From an uncultured Sphingobium sp. (GTDB lineage Bacteria; Pseudomonadota; Alphaproteobacteria; Sphingomonadales; Sphingomonadaceae): DNA of 64,000 bases. This document shows positions 25,113 through 33,199 of this stretch, in pieces. Location: contig CAMPHJ010000003.1 of NCBI GenBank assembly GCA_946885845.1, positions 62,001 through 126,000 of the forward strand. Direction: 5' to 3'. The translations under genes and the position numbers were made by a program. The notes beneath the pieces are model-generated. The model saw only the letters and a program-made list of their open reading frames with translations, was not told the origin of the DNA and did not search any database. Position 1 is the stretch's first letter. Each line of letters begins with the position of its first letter.

Positions 25113-26240
25113 TCAAATCCCCAGCATCGCCTTCTTCTCATCCCCCGTCAGAAAATCCGCCCCGGTCACACGATCCCACAATGCCGCCCGCTCTTCCGAC
25201 AGCGCGGGCACGGCGTCCAGGTCGGGGGCCAGCGCCAGTCCGGGCCACCACCCGTTCAACCCCTGCGCCACCCCGCCGCAAATCTTGCCCAGCAACGGCA
25301 GGATCGTCTGCCGCCACAGCGCCTTGTTCGCCTCCCGATAATTGGCGTAGCTATTGTCGCCCGGCAGCCCCATCAGCATCGGCGGCACGCCGAACGCCAA
25401 CGCGATTTCCCGCGCCGCCGCCGCCTTCAGGCCAACAAAGTCCATCTCCGCTGGCGACAGGCTCATCGCCTTCCAGTTCAGCCCGCCCTCCAGCAACATG
25501 GGACGCCCCGCATTGGCAGCGCCGGAAAAGGCTACCTCCATCTCGCGCTTCACCCGCTCGAACTGGTCCGGGCTCATCACCGACCCGTCGCCCGGATCGA
25601 ACACCATCGCACCCGACGGCCGCGCCGCATTGTCCAGCAACGCCTTGTTCCACACCGTCGCGGCATTGTGGATCGCCACCGCGCCCGCCGCCGCGCTCAC
25701 GCAGCCCAGGCCATAATGATCGTCCAGCGGATGCAGCGCCTTTAAGTGGATGATGCTGATCCGCCCCGCCGCATCTTCGGGCAGCAGCCGGGTCACATTG
25801 TCCCCGACCCGGTACAGATAGGCGGCGGGCCACCCCCGCGCGTCGGCCTCCACGCTGACCCGCTCTGGCCGCAGCGCATAAAGTTCGGCGGGCATGCCAT
25901 CCGCGCCCGCCAATATCTGAACATATCCATTGCCGTGCAGCAACAGATGGCTGGCCAGCACCTCCACCATCGCCTGCCCCCCGGCACAGCGCGTCATCAG
26001 CGACAGCGCCCGCGCGCCATCCTCCGGCTCGACCCCGGCCGCTGTCAGAACCGCGCCCCCCGCACCTTCCGACACCAGCCGCAACGCCCGCTGTGCCACC
26101 GGATTGCCGACCACACCGGACCGCACCTGCGCTTCATAGGAAGCAGGCCACTCGCCCAAGGCCACCGCGCCCGAACCCCATGCGCGCGCCAACACCGGCC
26201 GCGCGGAAGCCCGCGCCGCCTTCGTCCCAAAAAATTTCAT
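25113..26240 (-). CDS. HK97-family portal protein (RcGTA gp3-like)
   Basis: The 375-residue portal ring protein has the family blocks NPVAQRALRLVSEGAGGAVLTA, LLLHGNGYVQILAGADGMPAELYALRPERVSVE, IIHLKALHPLDDHYGLGCVSAA, and FGVPPMLMGLPGDNSYANYREANKALWRQTILPLL. The ATG at 26240 is chosen over the frame start at 26273; the extra residues would lie in a hairpin. A terminator lies between it and the upstream glycine-zipper gene. Confidence 0.92.
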   Translation of the reverse strand: MKFFGTKAARASARPVLARAWGSGAVALGEWPASYEAQVRSGVVGNPVAQRALRLVSEGAGGAVLTAAGVEPEDGARALSLMTRCAGGQAMVEVLASHLLLHGNGYVQILAGADGMPAELYALRPERVSVEADARGWPAAYLYRVGDNVTRLLPEDAAGRISIIHLKALHPLDDHYGLGCVSAAAGAVAIHNAATVWNKALLDNAARPSGAMVFDPGDGSVMSPDQFERVKREMEVAFSGAANAGRPMLLEGGLNWKAMSLSPAEMDFVGLKAAAAREIALAFGVPPMLMGLPGDNSYANYREANKALWRQTILPLLGKICGGVAQGLNGWWPGLALAPDLDAVPALSEERAALWDRVTGADFLTGDEKKAMLGI

Positions 26241-26252
26241 ATGACCCCGCGA

Positions 26253-26285
26253 CAAAAAAAATCCTCGCCCCATCGGGGAGAGGAT
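26253..26285 (-). terminator. Intrinsic terminator just upstream of the portal gene
   Basis: On the transcribed strand ATCCTC-T-CCCC, loop GAT, GGGG-C-GAGGAT, then TTTTTTT. The 11-bp stem has one mismatch. Only 12 nt separate the T-run from the portal ATG, leaving no room for a separate promoter. Confidence 0.82.
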
Positions 26286-26345
26286 AGTGAAGCTCGGCAG
26301 ATCGCTGCCTAGCGAAACTTGGAGAGGGGGCGGACCCCCCTCAAC

Positions 26346-26684
26346 TCAGGGATTACGCCGCAGCACCCGGTCGCATGTGGAATTGGTGCCCTCGCTCTTG
26401 CCGATGACACGCCCGGCCACAGCGCCAGCAGCGCCCGCCAGCAGGGATTCTCCCACATTCCCGCCTGCCAGCGCTCCGACACCGACGCCGCCTGCCGCAC
26501 CGATCACCGTTCCGCGATCGCGGCCCTTCTTCGCCTGCAACAGGCAATAGCGCACATCATCCCGGTCGCGCGGCGCTGCTCTCGCCACGCGCGCCCGCTC
26601 CTTGCTGCTCAACGACGCCGCCATCACCGGCGACGCCACGAACGTTACGCCAGCGGCAATCATCATGATCCTGGCCAACTTCAT
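26346..26684 (-). CDS. Exported glycine-zipper protein between terL and portal
   Basis: The 112-residue precursor has a signal peptide (MKLARIMMIAAGVTFVASPVMA), a basic segment, and a glycine-zipper hydrophobic region (GTVIGAAGGVGVGALAGGNVGESLLAGAAGAVAGRVIG) that may insert in a membrane. Two Cys (YCLLQ, STCDR) may pair. The start ATG at 26684 has GAGGAG 8 nt upstream; a GTG at 26693 is less likely. It has no counterpart in RcGTA, so it is an added gene or a host gene captured into the locus. Function is unknown. Confidence 0.75.
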   Translation of the reverse strand: MKLARIMMIAAGVTFVASPVMAASLSSKERARVARAAPRDRDDVRYCLLQAKKGRDRGTVIGAAGGVGVGALAGGNVGESLLAGAAGAVAGRVIGKSEGTNSTCDRVLRRNP

Positions 26685-26745
26685 GACCTGCACTCCTCAT
26701 TGAAACTCAACCGACAATATACGCGCCCATGCCTTTGCGGGTTCC

Positions 26746-28071
26746 TCATATGGACCGCACCCGCGCGTCGCCGCGCCGTCCCAGCATCAGTTCGGTCAGC
26801 GCCCACACCAGCGCATCGGCACGATCGGGCGACCGACCGGGACCGACATAGCCGCCCCCCGCCACCAACCCGCACATCTGGTCCTCCATCTGCCAGAATG
26901 CGCCCAGATGCAGGACGCGTCCCGCTTCGTACAGCGCCGCCACCGGCTCGGCCCGCGCCGCTTTCCCCCGGCTGGCATGCACCAGCCGCACGGGCAACGC
27001 CGCCTCCGCCGCGCGCAGCACGCTTTCCACCATCGCGCCGCCATTATTGGCTTCTGCGACCACCCTGTCCGCGCCATGCGCCGCCGCCGCGCTCGCCACC
27101 GCCCGCGCCCATGTTTCGGGCGTCGCCTTCTCCACGCTGGCATCCGCAATCACATAGGCGCGCCCGTCGGGGCCGATCCCGGCCACCACAATCCCGCATG
27201 CGTCCCCTGTCGCCGAAGCGGGCGGATCGACCGCCACCACGACCCGCGACAGCGGACCCGCGCCATCCTTGCCAGCGGGCACATGCACCGCGCGGCATCG
27301 CTCCAGCAGGTCCCGGCTCCACAATGCGCCTTCGACCTCTTCGATCAGCTCGCCTTCCAGCTCCTGCCGACCCAGCCGCGTATGGCCATAATTGCGCTCC
27401 ATCGCCGCGATGAAGCCGTCCGCCAGGTTCGCGCAATTGTCGGCGGTGCGGCCTCGCGTCACCGCCACGTCGGCGCCGTCGCGCGCCACCAGATTGCGCA
27501 CCAGGGCCACCGGTCGCGGCGTCGTGGTCGCCAGCACGCGCGGCTCATGCCCCAACCGCATTCCCATCATCAAATTGTCCCAAACCGCCTCGCCGCCTGC
27601 CCATTTGGCGATCTCGTCGGCCCAGCCATGGCTGAACTGCGGCCCGCGCAGCGCTTCCGGCTCGGCTGCCCCGAACAGGATCGCCATCGCCCCATTGGGC
27701 CAGATCAACCGGCGCAACGCGGGGGAAAAGGCGGGCCGGTTCCACCAGGGCGCAATCGCCAGCAGGCCCGACGGCCCCTCCACCATGACCGATCGCACTT
27801 CGCCCAGCGTCGCCCCGACCAGCGCGATCCGGGCGCGGCCATCGCGTTCCGCTATCGCCCGCACCCATTCGGCCCCCGCGCGCGTCTTGCCGAACCCGCG
27901 CCCGGCCATCATCAACCAGATGCGCCAGTCTCCATCGGGCGCCAGCTGTTCAGGCCGCGCCCGCCAGCTCCAGTCATGCGCCAGCGCCTGCGCCGCCGCG
28001 TCGTCCAACCCGGCCAATATCCGATCGCGCGTCTCGACCGGCATCATCGCCAGCCGTTCGAAATCCGACAT
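26746..28071 (-). CDS. terL: Terminase large subunit (RcGTA gp2-like)
   Basis: TerL packages DNA into GTA heads. The 441-residue product has the Walker A AGRGFGKT (56-63), a Walker B-type segment WADEIAKW (Asp152/Glu153), motif III-like VLATTTPRP, and a nuclease domain starting VVVAVDPPAS with RADALVWALTELML near the C-terminus supplying acidic residues. The size is usual for the family. The ATG at 28071 opens MSDFERLAMMP; another ATG at 28080 is possible. The gene is preceded by a 391-nt AT-rich gap with a terminator and not by an immediate overlap with terS. Confidence 0.93.
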   Translation of the reverse strand: MSDFERLAMMPVETRDRILAGLDDAAAQALAHDWSWRARPEQLAPDGDWRIWLMMAGRGFGKTRAGAEWVRAIAERDGRARIALVGATLGEVRSVMVEGPSGLLAIAPWWNRPAFSPALRRLIWPNGAMAILFGAAEPEALRGPQFSHGWADEIAKWAGGEAVWDNLMMGMRLGHEPRVLATTTPRPVALVRNLVARDGADVAVTRGRTADNCANLADGFIAAMERNYGHTRLGRQELEGELIEEVEGALWSRDLLERCRAVHVPAGKDGAGPLSRVVVAVDPPASATGDACGIVVAGIGPDGRAYVIADASVEKATPETWARAVASAAAAHGADRVVAEANNGGAMVESVLRAAEAALPVRLVHASRGKAARAEPVAALYEAGRVLHLGAFWQMEDQMCGLVAGGGYVGPGRSPDRADALVWALTELMLGRRGDARVRSI

Positions 28072-28080
28072 GCCCCCCAC

Positions 28081-28462
28081 TGGACCCCTCCCCGCTCCGT
28101 TGCCGCGCTCATTCTCGATTCTGTTACCCGCCAGAATTGATGTAGATTAACTTTGACCCACCTGAACAAAAAAAGCTCCGCCTAAAGAATAGGCGGAGCA
28201 GTCAGGGTCGCACTACAGGCATAACCTGCAAATGCATTACGTCACCAATTTATCGGAATGACCATATATCCAAGGACATATTTTCACAAAAAAATCATTA
28301 TTATTCAATGCGTTAAAATGGCACAAAAAGCCCGGTGCGATCAAGCGCTCCAGGTTGTCTTATTCGGAATGAAAACTGAATGTTTCATGCTCTAAATAGT
28401 TCCACCATCATGCTACTCATCACTTTCTAACGCTTGAGGATCGCCTCCCTGAAACCCGCCGC
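28081..28462. other. AT-rich gap between terS and terL with no confident gene
   Basis: From about 28130 to 28440 base composition drops far below that of its surroundings, with poly-A and poly-T runs. The minus strand contains only very short frames (15 codons or fewer). One plus-strand frame of 45 codons (28258-28395) lacks a good ribosome site. A strong minus-strand terminator (28168-28199) ends the region on the terL side, so an untranslated RNA or a regulatory leader is possible. Confidence 0.6.
28168..28199 (-). terminator. Strong intrinsic terminator between terS and terL
   Basis: On the transcribed strand GCTCCGCCTA, loop TTCTT, TAGGCGGAGC, then TTTTTTT: a perfect 10-bp stem. It would stop transcripts from the terS side before terL. 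Confidence 0.9.
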
Positions 28463-29074
28463 TCATTCTGCCTTCACAGCTTCCTTTTCTTCGGCGCCAC
28501 GTCGGCGAACCGCGTCCAGCGCGGCTCGCAACCGCGCTACCGCATCCTCACCGTCGGGCCGATCCGCTTCATCGGCGGCACGCGCCTCCATGGCCTTTCG
28601 GGCGTGGGCAGTCAGCAACCGCATGCCCACTACATGGGGATGGCCGCGCTTCACCTTGCGGCTCTTCACCATGCCGTCGGCGTCCATCGTCACCTCTTCC
28701 TGCTCACTACCGAACAGGGCCTCGCGCAGCATCAGCGCCTCCAATTCAGAATAGCCGATGTTCAGCGCGTGACTCCATTCCCTTGCAAAGCCCGGATCGC
28801 GCCGCTTCTGATAATAGGCCGTCGACAGATTCTTTCCTGCCGCCCGCGCCGCTTCGCTGACGTTGCAGGTCGCCGCCAGCGTCTCCATGAAGATCTTGCG
28901 CCGGTCCTCCGTCCACCCATCCTTGCGCACCGCCCGCAACTGCGCATTGGCCTTTGCCCTGCCGACCTGGCTGCGTTGCACCGTCAACTCCCGGTCCTGA
29001 CCGTCGCTTGCCTTGCCGCTGAAGCGGCGCGAAGCGTTCCCGGCCTTCCCCTTCCCCTTCTCCTTCTCCTGCAC
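28463..29074 (-). CDS. Terminase small subunit-like HTH protein, first gene of the GTA cluster
   Basis: The 203-residue protein has a very basic N-terminal tail (KEKGKGKAGNASRRFSGK), then a helix-turn-helix domain (GWTEDRRKIFMETLAATCNVSEAARAAGKNLSTAYYQKRRDPGFAREW, about residues 50-100), a helical middle (IGYSELEALMLREALFG) and a charged coiled C-terminus. This matches small DNA-recognition subunits encoded beside terL. The start is GTG at 29074, with AGGAGGGG 5-12 nt upstream; the ATG at 29113 lies inside a terminator stem and is rejected. No ATG occurs before residue 60. Confidence 0.75.
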   Translation of the reverse strand: MQEKEKGKGKAGNASRRFSGKASDGQDRELTVQRSQVGRAKANAQLRAVRKDGWTEDRRKIFMETLAATCNVSEAARAAGKNLSTAYYQKRRDPGFAREWSHALNIGYSELEALMLREALFGSEQEEVTMDADGMVKSRKVKRGHPHVVGMRLLTAHARKAMEARAADEADRPDGEDAVARLRAALDAVRRRGAEEKEAVKAE

Positions 29075-29097
29075 GCTGCCCCTCCTTTGCCCAACGC

Positions 29098-29126
29098 AAA
29101 AGGGCCGGCCCATCTGGACCAGCCCT
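29098..29126 (-). terminator. Terminator-like hairpin immediately upstream of terS
   Basis: On the minus strand AGGGCTGGTCC, loop AGAT, GGGCCGGCCCT, then TTTGCG: 11 bp with two G-U pairs and a short U-tract. It is 91 nt after the GST stop and about 23 nt before the terS GTG. It could end the GST transcript, guard the GTA operon, or do both. Confidence 0.7.
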
Positions 29127-29166
29127 TCGCGCCGCCGCCGTGGCGACTCACAATTCCCAATATCGA

Positions 29167-29197
29167 CTTATCTGTCAGAACAGCGTGACGATGTCAA
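29167..29197 (-). promoter_or_regulatory. Candidate promoter of the GTA cluster
   Basis: On the minus strand TTGACA (29192-29197) and GATAAG (29167-29172) are separated by 19 nt, longer than the usual 17, which often marks activator-dependent promoters. It is the only plausible promoter seen between the GST stop and the terS start, and it lies upstream of the hairpin at 29098-29126. Confidence 0.45.
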
Positions 29198-29216
29198 GAG
29201 AAATGTTCCATATAGG

Positions 29217-29864
29217 TTAGTTTCTTCGCATCTTGCTTAGCGCCTTTTCTTCCGCTGCCAACGCATCGGCAAAGCTCGGACGCACGCTCAGGCCCTGCAG
29301 CCAGGCGCTGATTTTGGGCCAACGCCCATCGCTCAATATGCTGCTGCAATGGTTGACGGTGATGATCGGACAGGCCACCGCAATATCGGCCAGGGTGAAC
29401 CGATCTTCCACCAGGAATCCGCTATCGGGTAAAACCGATTCCAGATAATCATAGATGGGTGGCAGCTTCTCCGTCTCCGCCCGCGTCGCCGCGTCCAGGT
29501 CCTGGGGAACGTTCAGCAAAGGCGCGACCAGCCGGTTGAATACAATCGGCATGCCTCCTGCCTGAACGATCGTATCGCCAAATTCTTCATACCAGATGGT
29601 CAGGGCACGCGCCTTGGCATCCAGTGGGATCAGATTGGGGTCTGGTTGAACCGCATCCATATAGGTTATGATGGCGCTACTGTCGCTGATCAGGAAATCG
29701 CCGTCCTGAAACGCCGGTATCTTGCCAAAGGGGGATGCTTTGGCAAACACATCGCCCCCCTGCCCGAAACCACCCGGCATCACCTCTGCCGACAGACCTT
29801 TTTCCGCCGCGAAGATGATGACCTTCCGTACAAAGGGGGACGGCCTCGCTCCATATATGATCAT
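29217..29864 (-). CDS. Glutathione S-transferase family protein
   Basis: The 215-residue protein has a thioredoxin-like N-terminus (MIIYGARPSPFVRKVIIFAAEKGL, SPFGKIPAFQDGDFLISDSSAIITYMD) and a helical C-terminal domain with FLVEDRFTLADIAVACPIITVNH. The Ser/Pro/Phe residues near position 9-11 are in the catalytic position. The substrate is not predictable. It marks the host side of the GTA cluster; the next gene downstream on the same strand is terS, after 142 nt. Confidence 0.9.
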   Translation of the reverse strand: MIIYGARPSPFVRKVIIFAAEKGLSAEVMPGGFGQGGDVFAKASPFGKIPAFQDGDFLISDSSAIITYMDAVQPDPNLIPLDAKARALTIWYEEFGDTIVQAGGMPIVFNRLVAPLLNVPQDLDAATRAETEKLPPIYDYLESVLPDSGFLVEDRFTLADIAVACPIITVNHCSSILSDGRWPKISAWLQGLSVRPSFADALAAEEKALSKMRRN

Positions 29865-29971
29865 GACATCATTCCTCCATCCTGGCTGGCCTCAATATCG
29901 GCTCGGCAGGCAGAATGCCATTTACATATCAAAATGCAACCTATGTTGTGATGTTGCGGGTCGGTCTCGTC

Positions 29972-30754
29972 TCATCCCTCATCCCCAGCCGGGGCCTTGG
30001 ACCGGCTATAGTCGATGCGGATGCGCACCCAGCTTCCGATCATCGGCTTGCCATTGACGCGCGGCGGCCTGACCCGAAACTGCCACGCCGCCAGCCGCAC
30101 CGCGCGGGCAAAGCCTGACCCTGCGGGCGACTCTCCCAGCGCCTGGCAATTTTCGACATGATAATCATCGACCGTCTTGCATGCGACCAGGCCCCATCCC
30201 TGTGCGGGCGCATTGCCCGGAATATAGGTCGACAGTTCCGCATGGGTGGGCCGCCGGTGCCATTCCGCCTCGAACAACTGGACCCCGCCAGGTCCTTCGC
30301 CCGGACCCGCCACAGCGGCTTGATCGCCCTGCCCGGTCGCGCTTCCCGCCTCGGCCTTGCGGGGCATGCGCCCTATGTCGGCCGCCGCCATCTGCGGGCT
30401 TTCCAGCACCAGGAATGGCAGCGGCGACGGCAGGGGCGATGGCAATTTCACCAGCGGCGCGGGTAGCGTTTCCACCGGGCGGACGGGCGGCGTCTTCTCC
30501 GGCTTGGGCGGCTCGCGCTCCTTGTCCTCGCTGCGTTCCTTGGCCTTCTCCTTCTCCTTCGCTGCCGCCTTCTCCTTCTTCGCCTCCGGTCCGGCGGCCA
30601 CGTCGAACGTCACCGGCAGGCGCATGTCGTCCTGCCGCTGTTCAGGGTGCGGCGCCAGCGTCAGCAGCGCCAGCAGCAGCAGGCCATTGAGCACCAGCGC
30701 GAACAACAGCCCGCCCGCCCGCTCGCGCACCCCTTGCCATGACGCCCGCGTCAC
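29972..30754 (-). CDS. TonB-like energy transducer protein
   Basis: The 260-residue protein has one N-terminal membrane segment (about 14-33), a Lys/Glu-rich then Pro-rich periplasmic spacer (EKAAAKEKEKAKERSEDKEREPPKPEKTPP), and a C-terminal domain with ARAVRLAAWQFRVRPPRVNGKPMIGSWVRIRIDY, as in TonB C-terminal domains. It could couple inner-membrane energy to a TonB-dependent receptor. No exbB or exbD is nearby, so it is an orphan. The start is GTG at 30754, with no strong Shine-Dalgarno; the N-terminus is uncertain. Confidence 0.75.
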   Translation of the reverse strand: MTRASWQGVRERAGGLLFALVLNGLLLLALLTLAPHPEQRQDDMRLPVTFDVAAGPEAKKEKAAAKEKEKAKERSEDKEREPPKPEKTPPVRPVETLPAPLVKLPSPLPSPLPFLVLESPQMAAADIGRMPRKAEAGSATGQGDQAAVAGPGEGPGGVQLFEAEWHRRPTHAELSTYIPGNAPAQGWGLVACKTVDDYHVENCQALGESPAGSGFARAVRLAAWQFRVRPPRVNGKPMIGSWVRIRIDYSRSKAPAGDEG

Positions 30755-30979
30755 ATGGCGTCGCCCGGACGGGGCGCAACCCGGCAGGACCCGGCGTCAT
30801 CTTCCCGCCTTCGTCGTCTGACGCCGCGATCGGCGCTGCATTGCGTGCCCGGCATTCCCCGATCTCCTTTGCCGCCAATCCTTACCGGCACGACCCCCGC
30901 CCGATCAAGCCAGCGAGTCATCTCACAGCCCCGGCAAAAGCTCTGGCGGTCGGAAACGATCTCGGCTAGTCCCGCCGCG

Positions 30980-31615
30980 ATGCTCACAAAGCTCTATCAA
31001 TGGACGCTGGCCAAGGCCGCCCACGCCCATGCCGAACGCTGGCTTTTCGCTGTCTCCTTCATGGAATCCAGCTTTTTTCCCATCCCCCCCCACCCACTTC
31101 TGGGCCTGATGTGCCTCGCCCGCCCCGAACGCGCGATCCGCTTCGGCATCATCTGCACTCTGGCGTCAGTGCTCGGCGGCCTGCTCGGCTACGCGATCGG
31201 CTATTTCCTCTATGAAGCGCTCGGTCAGCAAATTCTCGACACCCTCGGCCTCGCCGCGAAATTCCCCGTCGCGGCCTGCTACTTGCGTGATTATGGCGCG
31301 GAAATCATTCTCGTGAAGGGCGCGACGCCAATCCCCTTCAAACTGATCACGATAACAGCCGGATTCATCGGCCTCTCGCTCTTCACCTTCATCTGGGCCA
31401 GCATCCTGTCCCGCGCTTTCCAGTTCATGCTGGTCGGTTTCCTGTTCTGGAAGTTCGGACGACCGATAAAGGCCTTCATCGAAAAATATCTGGCCCTCCT
31501 TTCCGCTCTTTTCATCGTCCTCATCGTGGGCGGGTTCCTTGCAGCTTCGGCGCTGTCGGGCGGCGGCACGAAAACCGACAAATGCAGCAGCGCTACCATG
31601 GCGACACTACGCTGA
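30980..31615 (+). CDS. YqaA/DedA-family (VTT domain) membrane protein
   Basis: The 211-residue membrane protein has the VTT-type features: ESSFFPIPPHPLLGLMCLARP (N-terminal re-entrant part), GLLGYAIGYFLYEALGQQ, and the conserved GATPIPFKLITITAGFIGLSLFTFIWASILSRAFQF. Relatives are linked to lipid scrambling, undecaprenyl phosphate recycling or membrane homeostasis. The frame extends upstream, but the ATG at 30980 is the first plausible start and opens right at the first helix. It precedes lnt by 10 nt, suggesting an operon with envelope genes. Confidence 0.87.
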   Translation: MLTKLYQWTLAKAAHAHAERWLFAVSFMESSFFPIPPHPLLGLMCLARPERAIRFGIICTLASVLGGLLGYAIGYFLYEALGQQILDTLGLAAKFPVAACYLRDYGAEIILVKGATPIPFKLITITAGFIGLSLFTFIWASILSRAFQFMLVGFLFWKFGRPIKAFIEKYLALLSALFIVLIVGGFLAASALSGGGTKTDKCSSATMATLR

Positions 31616-31625
31616 TCGGGCATCT

Positions 31626-33194
31626 ATGAAAGACCTGATCACCCGCTTCCCAAAATCCATCGCACTGGTCACGGGATTCCTGTCGGCGACCGGATTCGAA
31701 CCGTTGAAGCTGTGGCCGGTCTCCTTCGCCTGCATCGCCCTGCTGATCCTGCTCGTCGATGGCGCGCCTGATCGACGCGCTGCCTTTTCGCGTGGCTGGC
31801 TGTTCGGCGTCGGCCACTTCACCCTCGGCCTCAACTGGATCGCCGACGCATTCAGCTTTCAGGACGCAATGCCGCATTGGTTCGGCTACGGCGCTGTCAT
31901 CCTCCTGTCGCTATATCTAGCCTTGTATCCAGGCTTGGCGGCGCTGAACGCATGGTGGCTGCGGAACGCAATCCTGCAAACACCCCGTTCCGCCCCAAAG
32001 CGTCTACTTCCCTTCATCTTCCTGTTCGCGGCCTGCTGGGTCGCCAGCGAATGGCTCCGCGCGGTCCTCTTCACCGGATTTGCCTGGAACCCGCTGGGCG
32101 TCACACTGCTTCCTACCGGGATCGCCATCGTCGCGACGCTGATCGGCACCTATGCCCTCGGCGCGCTCGTGGTCCTCGCCGCAGGCGTAATCCTTCTCGC
32201 GCTCAGTCGGCAATTCATCCCCGCTGCAGCGCTGGCCGCCCCACTGCTGGCGTGCGCGCTTTGGGGAAGCTACGCCCCTGCCCCCTCCACGCCGACCGGT
32301 GCGCCGCGCATCCGAGTGGTCCAACCCAACATCGGCCAGGATGAGAAATATTCGCCAGAGCTTGAACAAGCTCACTTCCGCACCCTTGCCACCTTGTCGG
32401 GCAAACCCCGCCCCGCCCCACGCCTGATCTTCTGGCCCGAAGCTGCAATCCCCGCCTATCTCGACATGGAACCCCAGTGGCGCGCCAGCATCGCTGCGCT
32501 GCTCGGCCCTGGCGACTTGCTGCTGACCGGCGGCACAAAGATCTATTTCAAACAGGTCGATCGGGGCGGCATCGTCACAAACGCCTTGGCGGGCGCAAAC
32601 AACAGCCTCTGGATCGTGTCGCCCCGCGCCCAAATATTGGGCCGCTACGACAAGGCGCATCTCGTCCCCTTTGGCGAATATCTTCCGCTGCGCGCGCTGC
32701 TCCAGCCGATCGGACTATCGCGACTGGTTCCTGGAGATGCCGATTTCTGGCCCGGTCCCGGCCCGCAAAGCCTGACCCTGCCCGCCACGCCGGGGCGCCC
32801 GGAAATGAAGATGGGCGTGCAGATTTGCTACGAAATCATTTTTTCGGGCCATGTGATTGACGCTGCCAACCGCCCGGCATTTCTGTTCAACCCATCGAAC
32901 GACGCCTGGTTTGGAAGCTGGGGCCCGGTCCAGCATCTTGCCCAAGCGCGCCTCCGGGCTTTGGAAGAAGGCATTCCGATCATCCGTTCCACCCCAACGG
33001 GAGTATCCGCGGTAATCGATGCGCGCGGCCATGTGCAGCATGCGCTCGGGCTGCAACGCGCCGGTTTCCTCGACACCGGGCTTCCCCCGACTTTGGAGCC
33101 AACGCTTTTCTCTCGCGTAGGCAACTGGGCGGCCTTGGTTTTCACCATCCTGCTGCTCGGGCTGGCCATTGCCATGGGCAGGGTGAGAAGCTAA
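31626..33194 (+). CDS. lnt: Apolipoprotein N-acyltransferase Lnt
   Basis: Lnt adds the third acyl chain to lipoproteins in the inner membrane. The 522-residue product has six to eight membrane helices in the first 200 residues, then a nitrilase domain with the catalytic triad visible: Glu in [12 protein letters not shown], Lys in [18 protein letters not shown], Cys in [12 protein letters not shown] last membrane helix ends the protein. The ATG at 31626 is 10 nt after the YqaA-family stop. It fits the several lipoproteins in this window (sodC, 60-61 kb, first gene). metK follows after a palindromic operator. Confidence 0.95.
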   Translation: MKDLITRFPKSIALVTGFLSATGFEPLKLWPVSFACIALLILLVDGAPDRRAAFSRGWLFGVGHFTLGLNWIADAFSFQDAMPHWFGYGAVILLSLYLALYPGLAALNAWWLRNAILQTPRSAPKRLLPFIFLFAACWVASEWLRAVLFTGFAWNPLGVTLLPTGIAIVATLIGTYALGALVVLAAGVILLALSRQFIPAAALAAPLLACALWGSYAPAPSTPTGAPRIRVVQPNIGQDEKYSPELEQAHFRTLATLSGKPRPAPRLIFWPEAAIPAYLDMEPQWRASIAALLGPGDLLLTGGTKIYFKQVDRGGIVTNALAGANNSLWIVSPRAQILGRYDKAHLVPFGEYLPLRALLQPIGLSRLVPGDADFWPGPGPQSLTLPATPGRPEMKMGVQICYEIIFSGHVIDAANRPAFLFNPSNDAWFGSWGPVQHLAQARLRALEEGIPIIRSTPTGVSAVIDARGHVQHALGLQRAGFLDTGLPPTLEPTLFSRVGNWAALVFTILLLGLAIAMGRVRS

Positions 33195-33199
33195 TAGCC

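Noticed and set aside
28258..28395. 45-codon plus-strand frame in the AT-rich terS-terL gap
   Set aside because: It lacks a good Shine-Dalgarno, is rich in Ile and Lys simply because of base composition, and lies opposite to the direction of the terminator. Kept only as a note.
29075..29113. ATG at 29113 as the terS start
   Set aside because: It falls within the terminator hairpin at 29098-29126, and the extra residues have no similarity. The GTG at 29074 with AGGAGGGG is better placed.
30751..30987. Short minus-strand frame with a CRGC motif upstream of the TonB-like gene
   Set aside because: The CxxC motif suggests a thioredoxin-like start, but the rest is Arg-rich and matches no fold. 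The frame ends on the TonB-like start codon by chance overlap, and it also covers the start of the yqaA-like gene. Possibly a degenerate gene.
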